Shown piece by piece: positions 35,171 to 43,991 of a stretch of DNA of 64,000 nt (within the stretch, counting starts at the first letter, position 1; each line of letters opens with the position of its first letter). The notes beneath the pieces are model-generated. The model worked only from the letters and a program-made list of their open reading frames with translations. It was not told the DNA's origin and did no database searches. A program made the translations under genes and the position numbers. The stretch is from Microbacterium sp. No. 7 (GTDB taxonomy: Bacteria > Actinomycetota > Actinomycetes > Actinomycetales > Microbacteriaceae), in assembly GCF_001314225.1 (NCBI RefSeq), contig NZ_CP012697.1:372001-436000 (forward strand). Reading direction: 5' to 3'.

Positions 35171-35478
35171 GCAATGACAAGCCGTCGCGCCGCGACCTGA
35201 TGAAGCCCGTGCAGCTGCTCGGTCTCGCGTTCGCCGCTGCGCTGTTCTCCGGCGTCATCGCGCTGTTCTCGATGGGCTTCTTCCAGTCCATCAGCGCCGA
35301 CCAGCGCGCGCACGTGCTGGTCGTCTCGGGTGTGATCGCCGGCATCGCGTTCATCGCCACGCTCGTCACGATCGCCCTGCTGATCCTCGCCGTCGACCCG
35401 AACCAGATCGCCAAGCAGATCGACCGCCCCGTGCTCTACGACAAGGAGCCCGAGAGCGACGACAAGCCGGAGGCCTGA
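35167..35478 (+). CDS. Small two-helix membrane protein
   Basis: The product is 103 aa: a basic N-terminus (MSNDKPSRRDLMKPVQ), two helices (LLGLAFAAALFSGVIALF and VLVVSGVIAGIAFIATLV) and a charged tail (KEPESDDKPEA). It is coupled to the six-helix gene upstream. Family not recognised. Confidence 0.65.
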   Translation: MSNDKPSRRDLMKPVQLLGLAFAAALFSGVIALFSMGFFQSISADQRAHVLVVSGVIAGIAFIATLVTIALLILAVDPNQIAKQIDRPVLYDKEPESDDKPEA

Positions 35479-35534
35479 GCCCCCGGCATCCCCTCGTCGT
35501 GGCCGCCCACCGGCGCCCGCCATCCGCTCGGCGC

Positions 35535-35605
35535 GCGCGATCGTGGGCAGACGATGTCGCCTCCATGAGCGGATGCCGCCCACGGGCGCCCACGATCCGG
35601 CCGTG
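35535..35605. repeat. Family B hairpin, locus 4
   Basis: One imperfect palindrome, cgatcgtgggcagacgatgt against ccgcccacgggcgcccacgatc, lies between convergent genes and matches the unit at 9716 and 17585. Confidence 0.65.
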
Positions 35606-35626
35606 CCGGCGGCACGAACCGCACCC

Positions 35627-36592
35627 CTATGCGCCCGGGGCGGTGAGCACCCGCTCGAGCCAGGCGTCGCGCGTCGCCTTCGAGGTCGCGGAGATCCGCG
35701 CGTTCGGGGCGAGGCGCTCGAAGGCGTGGAACCCGCCGGGCCAGATGTGCAGCTCGGCCTCGCCGCCCGACGCCCAGATGCGCGAGGCGAAGGCGACGCT
35801 CTCGTCGCGCAGCGAGTCGGCGCTGCCGCAGTCGATGTAGGCCGGCGGCAGGCCGCTGAGGTCGTCGGCCCGGGCCGGCGCGGCGTAGACCGACACGTCG
35901 TCGGTCTCGACCCGGTCGCCGAGCAGCGCCGCCCAGCCGGTGACGTTGCTGACGCGGTCCCACACGCCGACGCCGTCGATCTGCCGCTTCGACACCGTGT
36001 CGTCGCGGTCGTCGAGCATGGGATACCGCAGGATCTGCGCGACGGCGCGCGGGCCGCCGCGGTCGCGCGCCAGCAGTGCGAGACCCGCCGCGAGGCCTCC
36101 GCCCGCGCTCGCGCCGATCAGCACGAGACGGTCGATGCCGAGCTCCTCGGCGTTGCCGGCGGTCCAGACGAGCCCCGCGTAGCCGTCCTCGACGGGCGTC
36201 GGGTCGGGGTGCTCAGGCGCGAGCCGGTACTCGACCGTCACGACCACGCCGTTGTACCGGTGCAGCCAGTCGAACACGTCGGTCACGCCGTTGAAGCGGT
36301 CGTAGATGATCATGCCGCCGCCGTGCGTGTGGTAGAAGCCCGGCCCCGTGCCCGTGCGTCCCACGGGCTGCATCACCGACAGCACGATCTCGGCGCCGTC
36401 GTAGCTCGCGATCGTCACGTCGCGCGACTCGATGCCGGCTGCGGCGAGCACCTCGGCCGTGAGCGGCGCGATGGGCGTCGCGCGCAGCGCCGGGATCATG
36501 TCGGCGGTGACGGATGCCGGGATCATCGCGTGGATGGCGGGGAGCACCGGCTCCATCTCGCGGTCGAACGGGGGCCGGGGGGTCTCGGTCAT
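35627..36592 (-). CDS. Alpha/beta hydrolase, hormone-sensitive-lipase (acetyl esterase) family
   Basis: The product is 321 aa from ATG 36590-36592. The oxyanion loop is HGGGM (in YHTHGGGMIIYD), the nucleophile elbow GASAGG, the acid region PPAYIDCGSADSLRDE and the catalytic His GGFHAFERLAP. The substrate is probably a short acyl ester. A perfect 26-bp palindrome at 36645-36670 in the upstream region is a probable operator; no regulator gene is adjacent. Confidence 0.85.
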   Translation of the reverse strand: MTETPRPPFDREMEPVLPAIHAMIPASVTADMIPALRATPIAPLTAEVLAAAGIESRDVTIASYDGAEIVLSVMQPVGRTGTGPGFYHTHGGGMIIYDRFNGVTDVFDWLHRYNGVVVTVEYRLAPEHPDPTPVEDGYAGLVWTAGNAEELGIDRLVLIGASAGGGLAAGLALLARDRGGPRAVAQILRYPMLDDRDDTVSKRQIDGVGVWDRVSNVTGWAALLGDRVETDDVSVYAAPARADDLSGLPPAYIDCGSADSLRDESVAFASRIWASGGEAELHIWPGGFHAFERLAPNARISATSKATRDAWLERVLTAPGA

Positions 36593-36644
36593 GGTCTCTC
36601 GCGCCTTTCGAGGTGCGCACGACCGCATCGTCGCGGCCGCGCGG

Positions 36645-36670
36645 GGTGCATTGATGCTAATCAATGCACC
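36645..36670. promoter_or_regulatory. Operator palindrome upstream of the esterase gene
   Basis: Perfect arms ggtgcattga and tcaatgcacc (10 nt) are separated by tgctaa. The site lies about 55 bp upstream of the esterase start and 28 bp from the purB stop. TetR or MarR type by form. Confidence 0.65.
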
Positions 36671-36697
36671 CGAATCGCGGCAAGCGCGACCCGTCCA

Positions 36698-38080
36698 CTA
36701 CGCGAGCTCGTCGACGAGGCGGTCGGCGAGCCCCGCGTAGGTTGCGGGGGTCAGGTCGAGCAGGCGCTGCTTCGCGTCGTCGCCGATGTCGAGCCCGCGC
36801 ACGAACTCGGCGAGCTCGGCCACGCCGACGCGCCGGCCGCGCGTGAGGTCCTTGAGCACGGCGTACGGGTCCTCGATCGACGAGCGCCCCGCGACGATCT
36901 CGGCGCGGATGACGGTCTGGATCGCCTCGGCGAGCACCTCCCAGTTCGCGTCGAGGTCGGCCAGCAGCACGTCGCGCGACAGGGAGATCTCGGTCAGGCC
37001 GCGCTGCAGGTTGTCGAGCGCGAGCAGCGAGTGCCCGAACGCGACGCCGATGTTGCGCTGCGTCGTGGAGTCGGTGAGGTCGCGCTGCATGCGCGTCGTC
37101 ACGAGCGTCTGCGACAGGGTCTGGAACAGGCCGCCGGAGATCTCCAGGTTGGCCTCGGCGTTCTCGAACCGGATCGGGTTGATCTTGTGCGGCATCGTCG
37201 ACGAGCCGGTCGCCCCCGCGACGGGGATCTGCGCGAAGAAGCCCATCGAGATGTACGTCCAGACGTCGGTCGCGAGGTTGTGCAGGATGCCGCCGGCGTG
37301 GCGCGCGCGATCGTACAGCTCCACCTGCCAGTCGTGCGACTCGATCTGCGTCGTGTACACGTTGAAGTCGAGCCCGAGGCCCTCGACGAACCCGCGCGAC
37401 AGCTCGAGCCAGTCGACGTCGGGAGCGGCCGCCAGGTGCGCCGACCACGTGCCGGTGGCGCCCGAGAACTTGGCGAGGTACTCGCCGGTCTCCAGCTGCG
37501 CGATGACGCGGTCGAGGCGCCAGGCGAAGACGCCCAGCTCCTTGCCCATCGTCGAGGGCGTCGCGGGCTGGCCGTGCGTGCGGGAGAGCATCGCGGCGTC
37601 GCGGTGCTCCACGGCGAGCTGCTTCAGGGCGCCGGTCACGGCGCGCAGCTTCGGCAGCCACACCTCTTCGACGGCGCGCTTGACGGTGAGCGCGTACGAC
37701 GTCGAGTTGATGTCCTCGCTCGTGCACGCGAAGTGGGTCAGCTCGGCCACGGCGTCCAGGCCGAGGGATGCCAGCCGGTCGCGCACGAGGTATTCGACGG
37801 CCTTCACGTCGTGACGCGTCACGGCCTCGCGCTCGGCGAGCCAGTCGATCTCGGCCTGGCCGAAGTCGCGGTAGAGCGCGCGCAGCCGCTCCTTCTGCTC
37901 ATCGGTCAGCGGCGCCGAGCCGAACAGCGACCGGTCGGTGAGCGCGATGAGCCATTCGACCTCGACCTCCACGCGGGCGCGGTTGAGGCCCGCCTCCGAG
38001 AGGTAGTCGGCGAGGCCGGCGACGGCGGCGCGATAGCGGCCGTCGAGAGGGCTCAGGGGCTGGGGCGGGAGAGAGGTCAC
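36698..38080 (-). CDS. purB: Adenylosuccinate lyase
   Basis: The product is 460 aa. The fumarase/aspartase superfamily signature is GSSTMPHKINPI (about 286-297) and the family N-terminus is LSPLDGRYRAAV. PurB cleaves SAICAR and adenylosuccinate in purine synthesis. The DGRY start and length match the E. coli-type class. It is a single gene here with a long repeat-filled gap upstream. Confidence 0.95.
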   Translation of the reverse strand: MTSLPPQPLSPLDGRYRAAVAGLADYLSEAGLNRARVEVEVEWLIALTDRSLFGSAPLTDEQKERLRALYRDFGQAEIDWLAEREAVTRHDVKAVEYLVRDRLASLGLDAVAELTHFACTSEDINSTSYALTVKRAVEEVWLPKLRAVTGALKQLAVEHRDAAMLSRTHGQPATPSTMGKELGVFAWRLDRVIAQLETGEYLAKFSGATGTWSAHLAAAPDVDWLELSRGFVEGLGLDFNVYTTQIESHDWQVELYDRARHAGGILHNLATDVWTYISMGFFAQIPVAGATGSSTMPHKINPIRFENAEANLEISGGLFQTLSQTLVTTRMQRDLTDSTTQRNIGVAFGHSLLALDNLQRGLTEISLSRDVLLADLDANWEVLAEAIQTVIRAEIVAGRSSIEDPYAVLKDLTRGRRVGVAELAEFVRGLDIGDDAKQRLLDLTPATYAGLADRLVDELA

Positions 38081-38303
38081 GAGGCTCCGATCGACGTGCG
38101 GCGGGCGCCCGGGACCCCGCGGAACACGGCGGGGGAACGGCCGGAGGGAGCGCCCGGCCCGCTCCCTCGATCATACCGAGCGCCCGGACGTGCACGACGG
38201 CCCCCCGGGCCCGCACCGTGCGCGAGGGGGTGCGGTGTGGTCTCGGTCGAGCTGGCCGGCCCGGGAGAGGTCTCTGCTCCGCTGTCCCGCCCCGCTGCCC
38301 CAC

Positions 38304-38406
38304 CCCGCTGGTTGAGTAGCGCGCGCAGCGCGCGTATCGAAACCCGTGTAACGGTCCGTGGGATGGGTTTCGATACGCCGCCTGCGGCGGCTACTCAACC
38401 AGCGGG
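38304..38406. repeat. Family E hairpin, copy 1
   Basis: A long palindrome of cccgctggttgagtagc ... gctactcaaccagcggg (arms 38304-38320 and 38390-38406). It also has inner gcgcgc blocks and inverted tatcgaaaccc / gggtttcgata copies. Copies also occur at 38737-38840 and four times at 62777-63362. Confidence 0.9.
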
Positions 38407-38690
38407 GGTGGCGCGCCCCGGCCGGCGGGGCGTGGCGCGACCCCGGCCGGCGGGAGGTGGCGCGACCCCGGCCGGCGGGGGTGGCGCGACCCCGGCCAGC
38501 GGGGGTGGCGCGCCCCCGGCCGGCGGGGGTGGCGTGACCGCGGCCGGCGGGAGGTGACGCGTCCCCGGTCGGCGGGGGTGGCGTGATCGCGGCCGGCGGG
38601 AGGTGGCGTGATCGCGGCCAGCGGGGGGGGCGATGCGGTCCCGGCCGGCGGGGAGTGGCGTGGCCGCGGCCGGTGGAGGTGGGTGGTCTT
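38407..38690. repeat. 24-25-nt-period GC-rich array, family J
   Basis: About eleven units of ggcgcgaccccggccggcgg type, with slowly diverging bases (gtgatcgcggccggcgg), lie between two family E hairpins. Several frames are open across it, but they translate to Pro/Gly/Ala/Arg repeats and are not genes. Confidence 0.85.
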
Positions 38691-38736
38691 GGTTGAGTTG
38701 ATTGGCCCGGGAGAGGTTTCCGCTCTGCTGCCCCAC

Positions 38737-38840
38737 CCCGCTGGTTGAGTAGCGCGCGCAGCGCGCGTATCGAAACCCGTGTGACGGTCCGTGGGAGGGG
38801 TTTCGATACGCCGCCTGCGGCGGCTACTCAACCAGCGGGG
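38737..38840. repeat. Family E hairpin, copy 2
   Basis: This is the same 100-nt palindrome as 38304-38406 with a few differences. The two copies flank the family J array. Together with it they fill the 869-bp gap between purB and the next gene. Confidence 0.9.
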
Positions 38841-38949
38841 CGGAGAGAGTGCGCCCGCAGCCTCGTCCCCAGGCGGCGATCCGCCGGATCTGTCCACGGA
38901 TGCCGGTCATCGGGCCCCGCGCGACGGCGCGGCGCCCCACGCTGGAGGC

Positions 38950-39222
38950 ATGATCGACGTGCTCTCGCTGATGAACCCCGTGCTCCTGACCGTCGCGCGC
39001 CTGCAGCTGCAGGCCGCGCACGACGAGCTGACCGTCGTGCAGACGCGGATCCGCGCGATCGGCGACGAGACGGCGTGGCGCGCGCAGGCCGCCGAGGCCT
39101 ACCGCGGCGCGCTCGCGACGCTGACCGCCCGCATCGACGACCTCGTGCGCACCGTCGCGATCTGCGACGCCGTGATCGACGACGAGCTGCGCCGCTCGGC
39201 GCTGCCGGCGGTCGCGCCGTGA
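38950..39222 (+). CDS. WXG100-like small helical protein
   Basis: The product is 90 aa from ATG 38950 with a ggagg ribosome site 4 nt upstream. It is predicted all-helical, with a Trp in the middle turn (DETAWRAQAAEAYRGALATL) as in the helix-turn-helix hairpin of ESX/WXG100-type proteins. The stop overlaps the GTG start of the next gene. A partner or targeting role for that protein is inferred. Confidence 0.6.
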   Translation: MIDVLSLMNPVLLTVARLQLQAAHDELTVVQTRIRAIGDETAWRAQAAEAYRGALATLTARIDDLVRTVAICDAVIDDELRRSALPAVAP

Positions 39223-40427
39223 GCGATCTGGAGATCCGCAGCGGCGGCGTGATCGCCGTCGACGTCGGCAGCCTGCGCGCCGCGGCCGCGGCGCTCGCCG
39301 GGATCGCCGCGGCGGTCGATCGTGCCGCGGAGCCGCTGCGAGGCGCCGCGCCCCTGCTGCGCGCCGCCGGCGCGGGCCACCACCGGCCCGACGAGGACGC
39401 CGAGCAGGCGAGCGCCGCCGCGGCGCGCATCGTGCACGACCTCACGGAGATGGCCGACCTGTACGAGCTCGTGGAGCGCGTCGCGGCCGACGACTTCGCG
39501 AGCAGGGCCGACAGGCTCGAGGCCGCGTCGCTCGTCGCCCGGTGGCGGAACGAGCGCGAGACCGAGTTCCTGCGGCAGACCGGCGGCGTCGCGTTGCTGT
39601 TCACGCCGATCGGCGCGATGCTCTCATCGGTCATGGCGGCCGTGCACGGCGCCGACCGCGGCCGGCTGCCTGCCGGCACGCTGCTCGCCGACGTCGACGG
39701 CGAGGTGCGCACGACGCTGCGCTCCAGCGCGCGCACGACGGCGCCCGCGACGCTGGAGCAGATCGTCGATCGCATCCCGCACGGCGACGGTGCGCCGCTG
39801 CGCATCGAGCGCTACGAGCTGCCCGGCGGCGGCGTGGAGTTCGCCGTCTACGTGCAGGGCACGCGGGCGCTCGGCGGCGGCGAGCCTTTCGACCTGGGCT
39901 CCAACCTCGACCTGTACGTCGATCGCGAGGCCGGCGCCTCGTACGTCGCGCTGCGCCAGGCGCTGCATCAGGCGGGCGCCGAGCCGGGCGCGGTGCTGCA
40001 CGTGGCCGGGCACTCGCAGGGGGCGATGGACGTCGCGTTCCTCGCGCTCTCGGGCGACTACGACGTGCGCACGATCGTCACGGCCGGCAGTCCCGTCGAG
40101 GCCGACGTCGGCGGCGACACCCTCAGCGTGACCATGCGGCACACCGACGACCCCGTCGCCTACCTCGCGAACGGCGGGTTCGCGACGGGCGTCGGCGCGG
40201 CGGGCAGCTTCGTCGCCGAGCGGCGCATCGGCGGTGCGAACCCCGTGACCTCGCACCTCCTGCCGAACTACCGCGAGACCGCGTCGATGCTCGACCGGTC
40301 GGACGACCCGCGCATGGATGCCGTGCGCGACCGGCTCGCGGGGCTCGGCACCGCGGCATCCGTCACGGTCTTCACGTACGACGCCGAGCGCGTCGCGCGC
40401 GGCCGGAGCGGGGGAGGGGGGTTCTGA
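39219..40427 (+). CDS. Lipase-like alpha/beta hydrolase, candidate type VII secretion substrate
   Basis: The product is 402 aa with a GTG start overlapping the upstream stop. The first 120 residues are helical and Ala-rich, with an acidic/Arg mix like ESX-type N-domains. The C-terminal half has a lipase nucleophile elbow in HVAGHSQGAMDVAFLAL, then TIVTAGSPVEAD and a late His in NPVTSHLL. The first motif is a serine-lipase GxSxG (GHSQG). There is no Sec signal. The pairing with a WXG-like partner suggests contact-dependent or secreted activity, which is inference; no ESX machinery is in the window. Confidence 0.6.
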   Translation: MSDLEIRSGGVIAVDVGSLRAAAAALAGIAAAVDRAAEPLRGAAPLLRAAGAGHHRPDEDAEQASAAAARIVHDLTEMADLYELVERVAADDFASRADRLEAASLVARWRNERETEFLRQTGGVALLFTPIGAMLSSVMAAVHGADRGRLPAGTLLADVDGEVRTTLRSSARTTAPATLEQIVDRIPHGDGAPLRIERYELPGGGVEFAVYVQGTRALGGGEPFDLGSNLDLYVDREAGASYVALRQALHQAGAEPGAVLHVAGHSQGAMDVAFLALSGDYDVRTIVTAGSPVEADVGGDTLSVTMRHTDDPVAYLANGGFATGVGAAGSFVAERRIGGANPVTSHLLPNYRETASMLDRSDDPRMDAVRDRLAGLGTAASVTVFTYDAERVARGRSGGGGF

Positions 40428-40490
40428 CGGACGTCCGGCGCGGGGGTGGCGTTCCGTCGCGGGGCGCGTGCTCCGTCGCGGCGTCGCTGT

Positions 40491-40886
40491 TCAGTCACGG
40501 CGTCGCTGGGGCCGCAGGATCGCGCCGAAGACGCCGTTGATGATGCCGATGACGAGCGCCGCGACGACGCCGAGCCAGAAGTTCTCGACCGAGAGGCCCC
40601 AGCCCCACCACTGCGTCGACCACGCCGTCAGCCAGAGCAGGAAGCCGTTGACCAGCAGCGAGATGAGGCCGAGCGTGATGATGTAGAGCGGGAAGGCGAC
40701 GATGCGGATGACCGTGCCGATCACGGTGTTGACGATCGCGAACACCGCCGCGACGGCCAGGAGCGTCAGCACGAGCTGCGTGGTCTCGCCCGGTGCGAAC
40801 GGCGTGACCGTCACCTGCAGGGGGTCGATGAGGGTCACGACCCACACGGCGAAGGCGTTGATGACGATGCGGATGAGAAAGCGCAT
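40491..40886 (-). CDS. Phage holin family 4-like membrane protein
   Basis: The product is 131 aa with four helices and conserved segments (MRFLIRIVINAFAVWVV, VIGIINGVFGAILRP). This is the phage-holin-4/DUF family common in actinobacterial chromosomes; despite the name it is usually not tied to a phage. It lies 3 bp downstream of the Doc toxin gene, so it may be co-transcribed. Confidence 0.85.
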   Translation of the reverse strand: MRFLIRIVINAFAVWVVTLIDPLQVTVTPFAPGETTQLVLTLLAVAAVFAIVNTVIGTVIRIVAFPLYIITLGLISLLVNGFLLWLTAWSTQWWGWGLSVENFWLGVVAALVIGIINGVFGAILRPQRRRD

Positions 40887-40889
40887 GGC

Positions 40890-41264
40890 TCAATCCTGCG
40901 CCCGGTCGCTGTGGGTTCGGAGGGAATCGGCGATCTCGCCGAGGTCGAGACGGCTCTGGGCGACGGCGAGCACGAGGTCGAAGGCGTCGTCGGTCGTGTA
41001 GGCGACGCGCACGCCGTTGATCCGGAGGAAGGCGAAGGTGAGGATCATCGACAGCCGCTTGTTGCCGTCGAACAGCGGGTGGTTCTGTGCGAGTGACGAG
41101 AACAGCGCCGCCGCCTTGTGCTCGACGTCGGGGTAGGCGTCTTCGCCGAACATCGATGCCGCTGGGCGCGCGAGGGCGGAGAACAGGAGGCCCTCGTCGC
41201 GCACGTGCAGACCGAGCCGGGCGACGACGGCGAGAGCCTGCTCGGGCTCGAGGTGCTCGGTCAC
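40890..41264 (-). CDS. Doc/Fic-family toxin
   Basis: The product is 124 aa from GTG 41262-41264. The Fic/Doc motif HPLFDGNKRL (catalytic His, Asp, Asn, Lys/Arg) is intact. Doc toxins modify EF-Tu. The upstream gene encodes a ribbon-helix-helix antitoxin and its stop overlaps this start (GTGA). A typical type II module. Confidence 0.9.
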   Translation of the reverse strand: MTEHLEPEQALAVVARLGLHVRDEGLLFSALARPAASMFGEDAYPDVEHKAAALFSSLAQNHPLFDGNKRLSMILTFAFLRINGVRVAYTTDDAFDLVLAVAQSRLDLGEIADSLRTHSDRAQD

Positions 41265-41467
41265 GCGTCTTCGAGGCGACGGATCGTCTCGGCGTACTGC
41301 TCGGTGATCTCGTCGACGGCGGCGAGCACGCGCTCGGTCTTCGATTCCGTGCGCGCGAAGCGGTCGGCCGCCTCGATCAGGAGGGCGTGCTTCGACGTGC
41401 CGCGTGCGCGGGCGATCGCCTCGATACGGCGGTCGAGCTCCTCGGGGAGTCGCAGCGTCATGGCCAT
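41261..41467 (-). CDS. Ribbon-helix-helix antitoxin
   Basis: The product is 68 aa with an N-terminal beta strand (MAMTLRLPEELDRRIEAIA), then two helices typical of RHH regulators (GTSKHALLIEAADRFART). It would neutralise the Doc toxin and repress the operon. The second Met (41461) is an alternative start. An AT-rich stretch at 41470-41500 (gaaacgataccgctaccga) upstream may be the operator. Confidence 0.85.
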   Translation of the reverse strand: MAMTLRLPEELDRRIEAIARARGTSKHALLIEAADRFARTESKTERVLAAVDEITEQYAETIRRLEDA

Positions 41468-41534
41468 ACCGAAACGATACCGCTACCGATCTGATACCAC
41501 CGCGGTCGAGGTGCGGCATCCGTAGACTCGTGGC

Positions 41535-42599
41535 GTGACCGACATCCCCGTGCGCCTCCGCCCCGAGATCGCGGCCCTCCCGGCCTACAAGCAGGGCAAG
41601 CAGGCCGGCGCCGACGCGTTCAAGCTCTCCAGCAACGAGAACCCGTTCGACCCGCTGCCGAGCGTCATCGACGCGCTGCGCCGCACGACGGCGGTCAACC
41701 GCTACCCTGACGCCTCGGCCGCCCGGCTGCGCGAGCGGCTCGCCGCGCGCTTCGCCGTCTCCGCCGACGCCGTGCAGATCGGCGCGGGCTCGGTCTCGCT
41801 GCTCGTGCAGCTCGCGCAGGCGACCTCGGGCCCCGGCGACGAGATCGTCTTCTCGTGGCGCTCGTTCGAGGCCTACCCGTGGCTCGTCACCCTCGCAGGC
41901 GCGACGGCCGTGCAGGTGCCGAACCTCCCCGACGGCGGTCACGACCTCGCGGCGATGGCGGATGCCGTCACCGACCGCACGCGCATGATCATCGTGTGCT
42001 CGCCCAACAACCCCACCGGCACGATCGTGACCCAGGAGGCGTTCGACGCGTTCGTCGCGGCCGTGCCCTCCGACGTGCTCGTCGTGCTCGACGAGGCCTA
42101 CGTCGAGTTCGTGACCGACCCCGAGGCCGTGCACGGCGAGCGGGTCATCACGGCGGGCCACGACAACGTGGTGGTGCTGCGCACTTTCTCGAAGGCCTAC
42201 GGGCTCGCCGGGCTGCGCGTGGGCTACGGCATCGGGCATCCGCGCGTGCTCGACGCGTCGCGCTCGACCGCCATCCCGCTGTCGGTGACCGCCGCGGCCG
42301 AGGAGGCCGCGCTCACGAGCCTCGACGTCGAGGACGAGCTGCTCGCCCGCGTCGCCGTCATCGCCGAGCGCCGCGACCGGCTCGCCGCCCGGCTGCGCGA
42401 GGCCGGCTGGGACGTCCCCGTCACGCAGGCGAACTTCGTGTGGCTCCCCGCGGGCGAGCGCACCGACGACGTCGCGGCCGCGTTCGACGCCGCCGGCCTC
42501 ATCGTTCGGCCGTTCTCGGGCGACGGCGTGCGCATCACGGTCGGCGAGGAGGAATCGCTCGACCGCATCGTCGCCGCCGCATCCTCCGTCGCCCCGTAG
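41535..42599 (+). CDS. hisC: Histidinol-phosphate aminotransferase family protein
   Basis: The product is 354 aa, a class II PLP aminotransferase with the Lys in [26 protein letters not shown] near the N-terminus and an Asp in [11 protein letters not shown]. It makes L-histidinol phosphate; HisC-type proteins in actinobacteria often act on aromatic or other substrates. No other his genes are adjacent; the next operon is a branched-chain dehydrogenase, so an amino-acid catabolic role is also possible. Confidence 0.88.
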   Translation: MTDIPVRLRPEIAALPAYKQGKQAGADAFKLSSNENPFDPLPSVIDALRRTTAVNRYPDASAARLRERLAARFAVSADAVQIGAGSVSLLVQLAQATSGPGDEIVFSWRSFEAYPWLVTLAGATAVQVPNLPDGGHDLAAMADAVTDRTRMIIVCSPNNPTGTIVTQEAFDAFVAAVPSDVLVVLDEAYVEFVTDPEAVHGERVITAGHDNVVVLRTFSKAYGLAGLRVGYGIGHPRVLDASRSTAIPLSVTAAAEEAALTSLDVEDELLARVAVIAERRDRLAARLREAGWDVPVTQANFVWLPAGERTDDVAAAFDAAGLIVRPFSGDGVRITVGEEESLDRIVAAASSVAP

Positions 42600-42653
42600 C
42601 GCGCCCGCCGCATCCCCGCGCCCACCGCCCTCGGCATCCGCATCCTCTCGAGG

Positions 42654-42796
42654 CGAGAGTGCATCCGGCGGCCGAACATGCAGCCGCGGCCCGCACTCTC
42701 GTCCGCCGGATGCACTCTCGTCCGCCGGATGCATTCTCGTCCGCCGGGTGCATTCTCGGCCGGCGGATGCGGTCTCGGCCGGCGGATGCGGTGTCG
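42654..42796. repeat. 19-nt-period array, family A, locus 3
   Basis: An inverted unit at 42654-42675 is followed by five exact 19-nt units (42694-42788, cactctcgtccgccggatg type) and a partial sixth. It lies just downstream of hisC and just upstream of the dehydrogenase operon. Confidence 0.88.
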
Positions 42797-42860
42797 TGAG
42801 TTGGGCGGAACACGTCGGGCATGCGGCGAGGGGAATGGGCTGCGCGGTACCGTGGACGCC

Positions 42861-43991
42861 ATGACATCGCCCGACGATTCCGCACTCGTGCGCGTGCTGG
42901 CGGCCGACGGAACCTATGCGCCCACGCCCGCCGCGGAACGCTACCTTCCGCTCATCGAGGCGCTGAGCGATGCGGAGCTGGAGACCTTCTATCGCGACAT
43001 GGTCGTGGTGCGCGCGTTCGACCGCCAGGCCACGAACCTGCAGCGGCAGGGTCAGCTCGCGCTGTGGCCGCCGTCGCTCGGACAGGAGGCGGCGCAGGTC
43101 GGCTCGGTGCGGGCGGCCCGCGCGCAGGACCACATCTTCCCGTCCTACCGCGAGCACGTCGTGTGCACGGTGCGGGGCGTCGACCCGATCGACATCATCC
43201 GCATCATGCGCGGCGTCACGCACGGCGGCTGGAACCCGCTCGACCCCCGCAACGGCAACGTGCACCTCTACGCGATCGTGCTCGCGTCGCAGACGTTGCA
43301 CGCGACCGGGCTCGGCATGGGGCTCGTGCTCGACGACCGCTGCGGCAGCGGCGACCCCGACCGCGACGAGGCGGTCATCGTCTACTACGGCGACGGCTCG
43401 TCGAGCCAGGGCGACGTGCACGAGGCGATGGTCTTCGCGGCCAGCTACCACACGCCGCAGGTCTTCTTCCTGCAGAACAACCAGTGGGCGATCTCGGTGC
43501 CGGTGAGCCGGCAGTCGCGCTCGCCGCTGCACGAGCGCGCGGCGGGCTACGGCATCCCCTCTCTGCTCGTCGACGGCAACGACGTGCTCGCCAGCTACGC
43601 GGTCTCCAAGCTCGCGCTCGACGAGGCGCGCGCCGGCGGCGGGCCGCGCGCGATCGAGGCGCGCACCTATCGCATGGGCGCCCACACCACGAGCGACGAC
43701 CCCACGAAGTACCGCACCTCCGACGAGGAGCAGTCGTGGGCCCGGCGCGACCCCATCGCGCGCATGCGCGCCCACCTGGAGGGCCGCGGCGCCTCCGCCG
43801 CCTTCTTCGACGACGTGGATGCCGAGGCCGCCGCCTACGCGGACGACGTGCGCGTGCGCACGAACGAGCTCGGCGGCATCCCGGCCGCGGAGATGTTCGA
43901 CCACGTCTACAGCGACCCGCATCCGGTGATCGCCGAGCAGAAGCGCTGGCTCGAGGACTACGAGGCCTCGCTCGAGGGGGGCCAGGCATGA
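42861..43991 (+). CDS. bkdA: Branched-chain 2-oxoacid dehydrogenase E1 component alpha subunit
   Basis: The product is 376 aa from ATG 42861. The thiamine-diphosphate motif is present (GDGSSSQGDVHEAMVFAASY to NNQWAIS), together with GLGMGL and the alpha-specific YRMGAHTTSDDP. With E1 beta and E2 it oxidatively decarboxylates branched-chain 2-oxoacids. The stop overlaps the E1 beta start (ATGA). No E3 gene is nearby. Confidence 0.9.
   Translation: MTSPDDSALVRVLAADGTYAPTPAAERYLPLIEALSDAELETFYRDMVVVRAFDRQATNLQRQGQLALWPPSLGQEAAQVGSVRAARAQDHIFPSYREHVVCTVRGVDPIDIIRIMRGVTHGGWNPLDPRNGNVHLYAIVLASQTLHATGLGMGLVLDDRCGSGDPDRDEAVIVYYGDGSSSQGDVHEAMVFAASYHTPQVFFLQNNQWAISVPVSRQSRSPLHERAAGYGIPSLLVDGNDVLASYAVSKLALDEARAGGGPRAIEARTYRMGAHTTSDDPTKYRTSDEEQSWARRDPIARMRAHLEGRGASAAFFDDVDAEAAAYADDVRVRTNELGGIPAAEMFDHVYSDPHPVIAEQKRWLEDYEASLEGGQA

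Noticed and set aside
38171..38940. Overlapping open frames in the repeat region after purB
   Set aside because: They translate repeats into Pro/Gly/Arg strings and differ on both strands; no ribosome sites.
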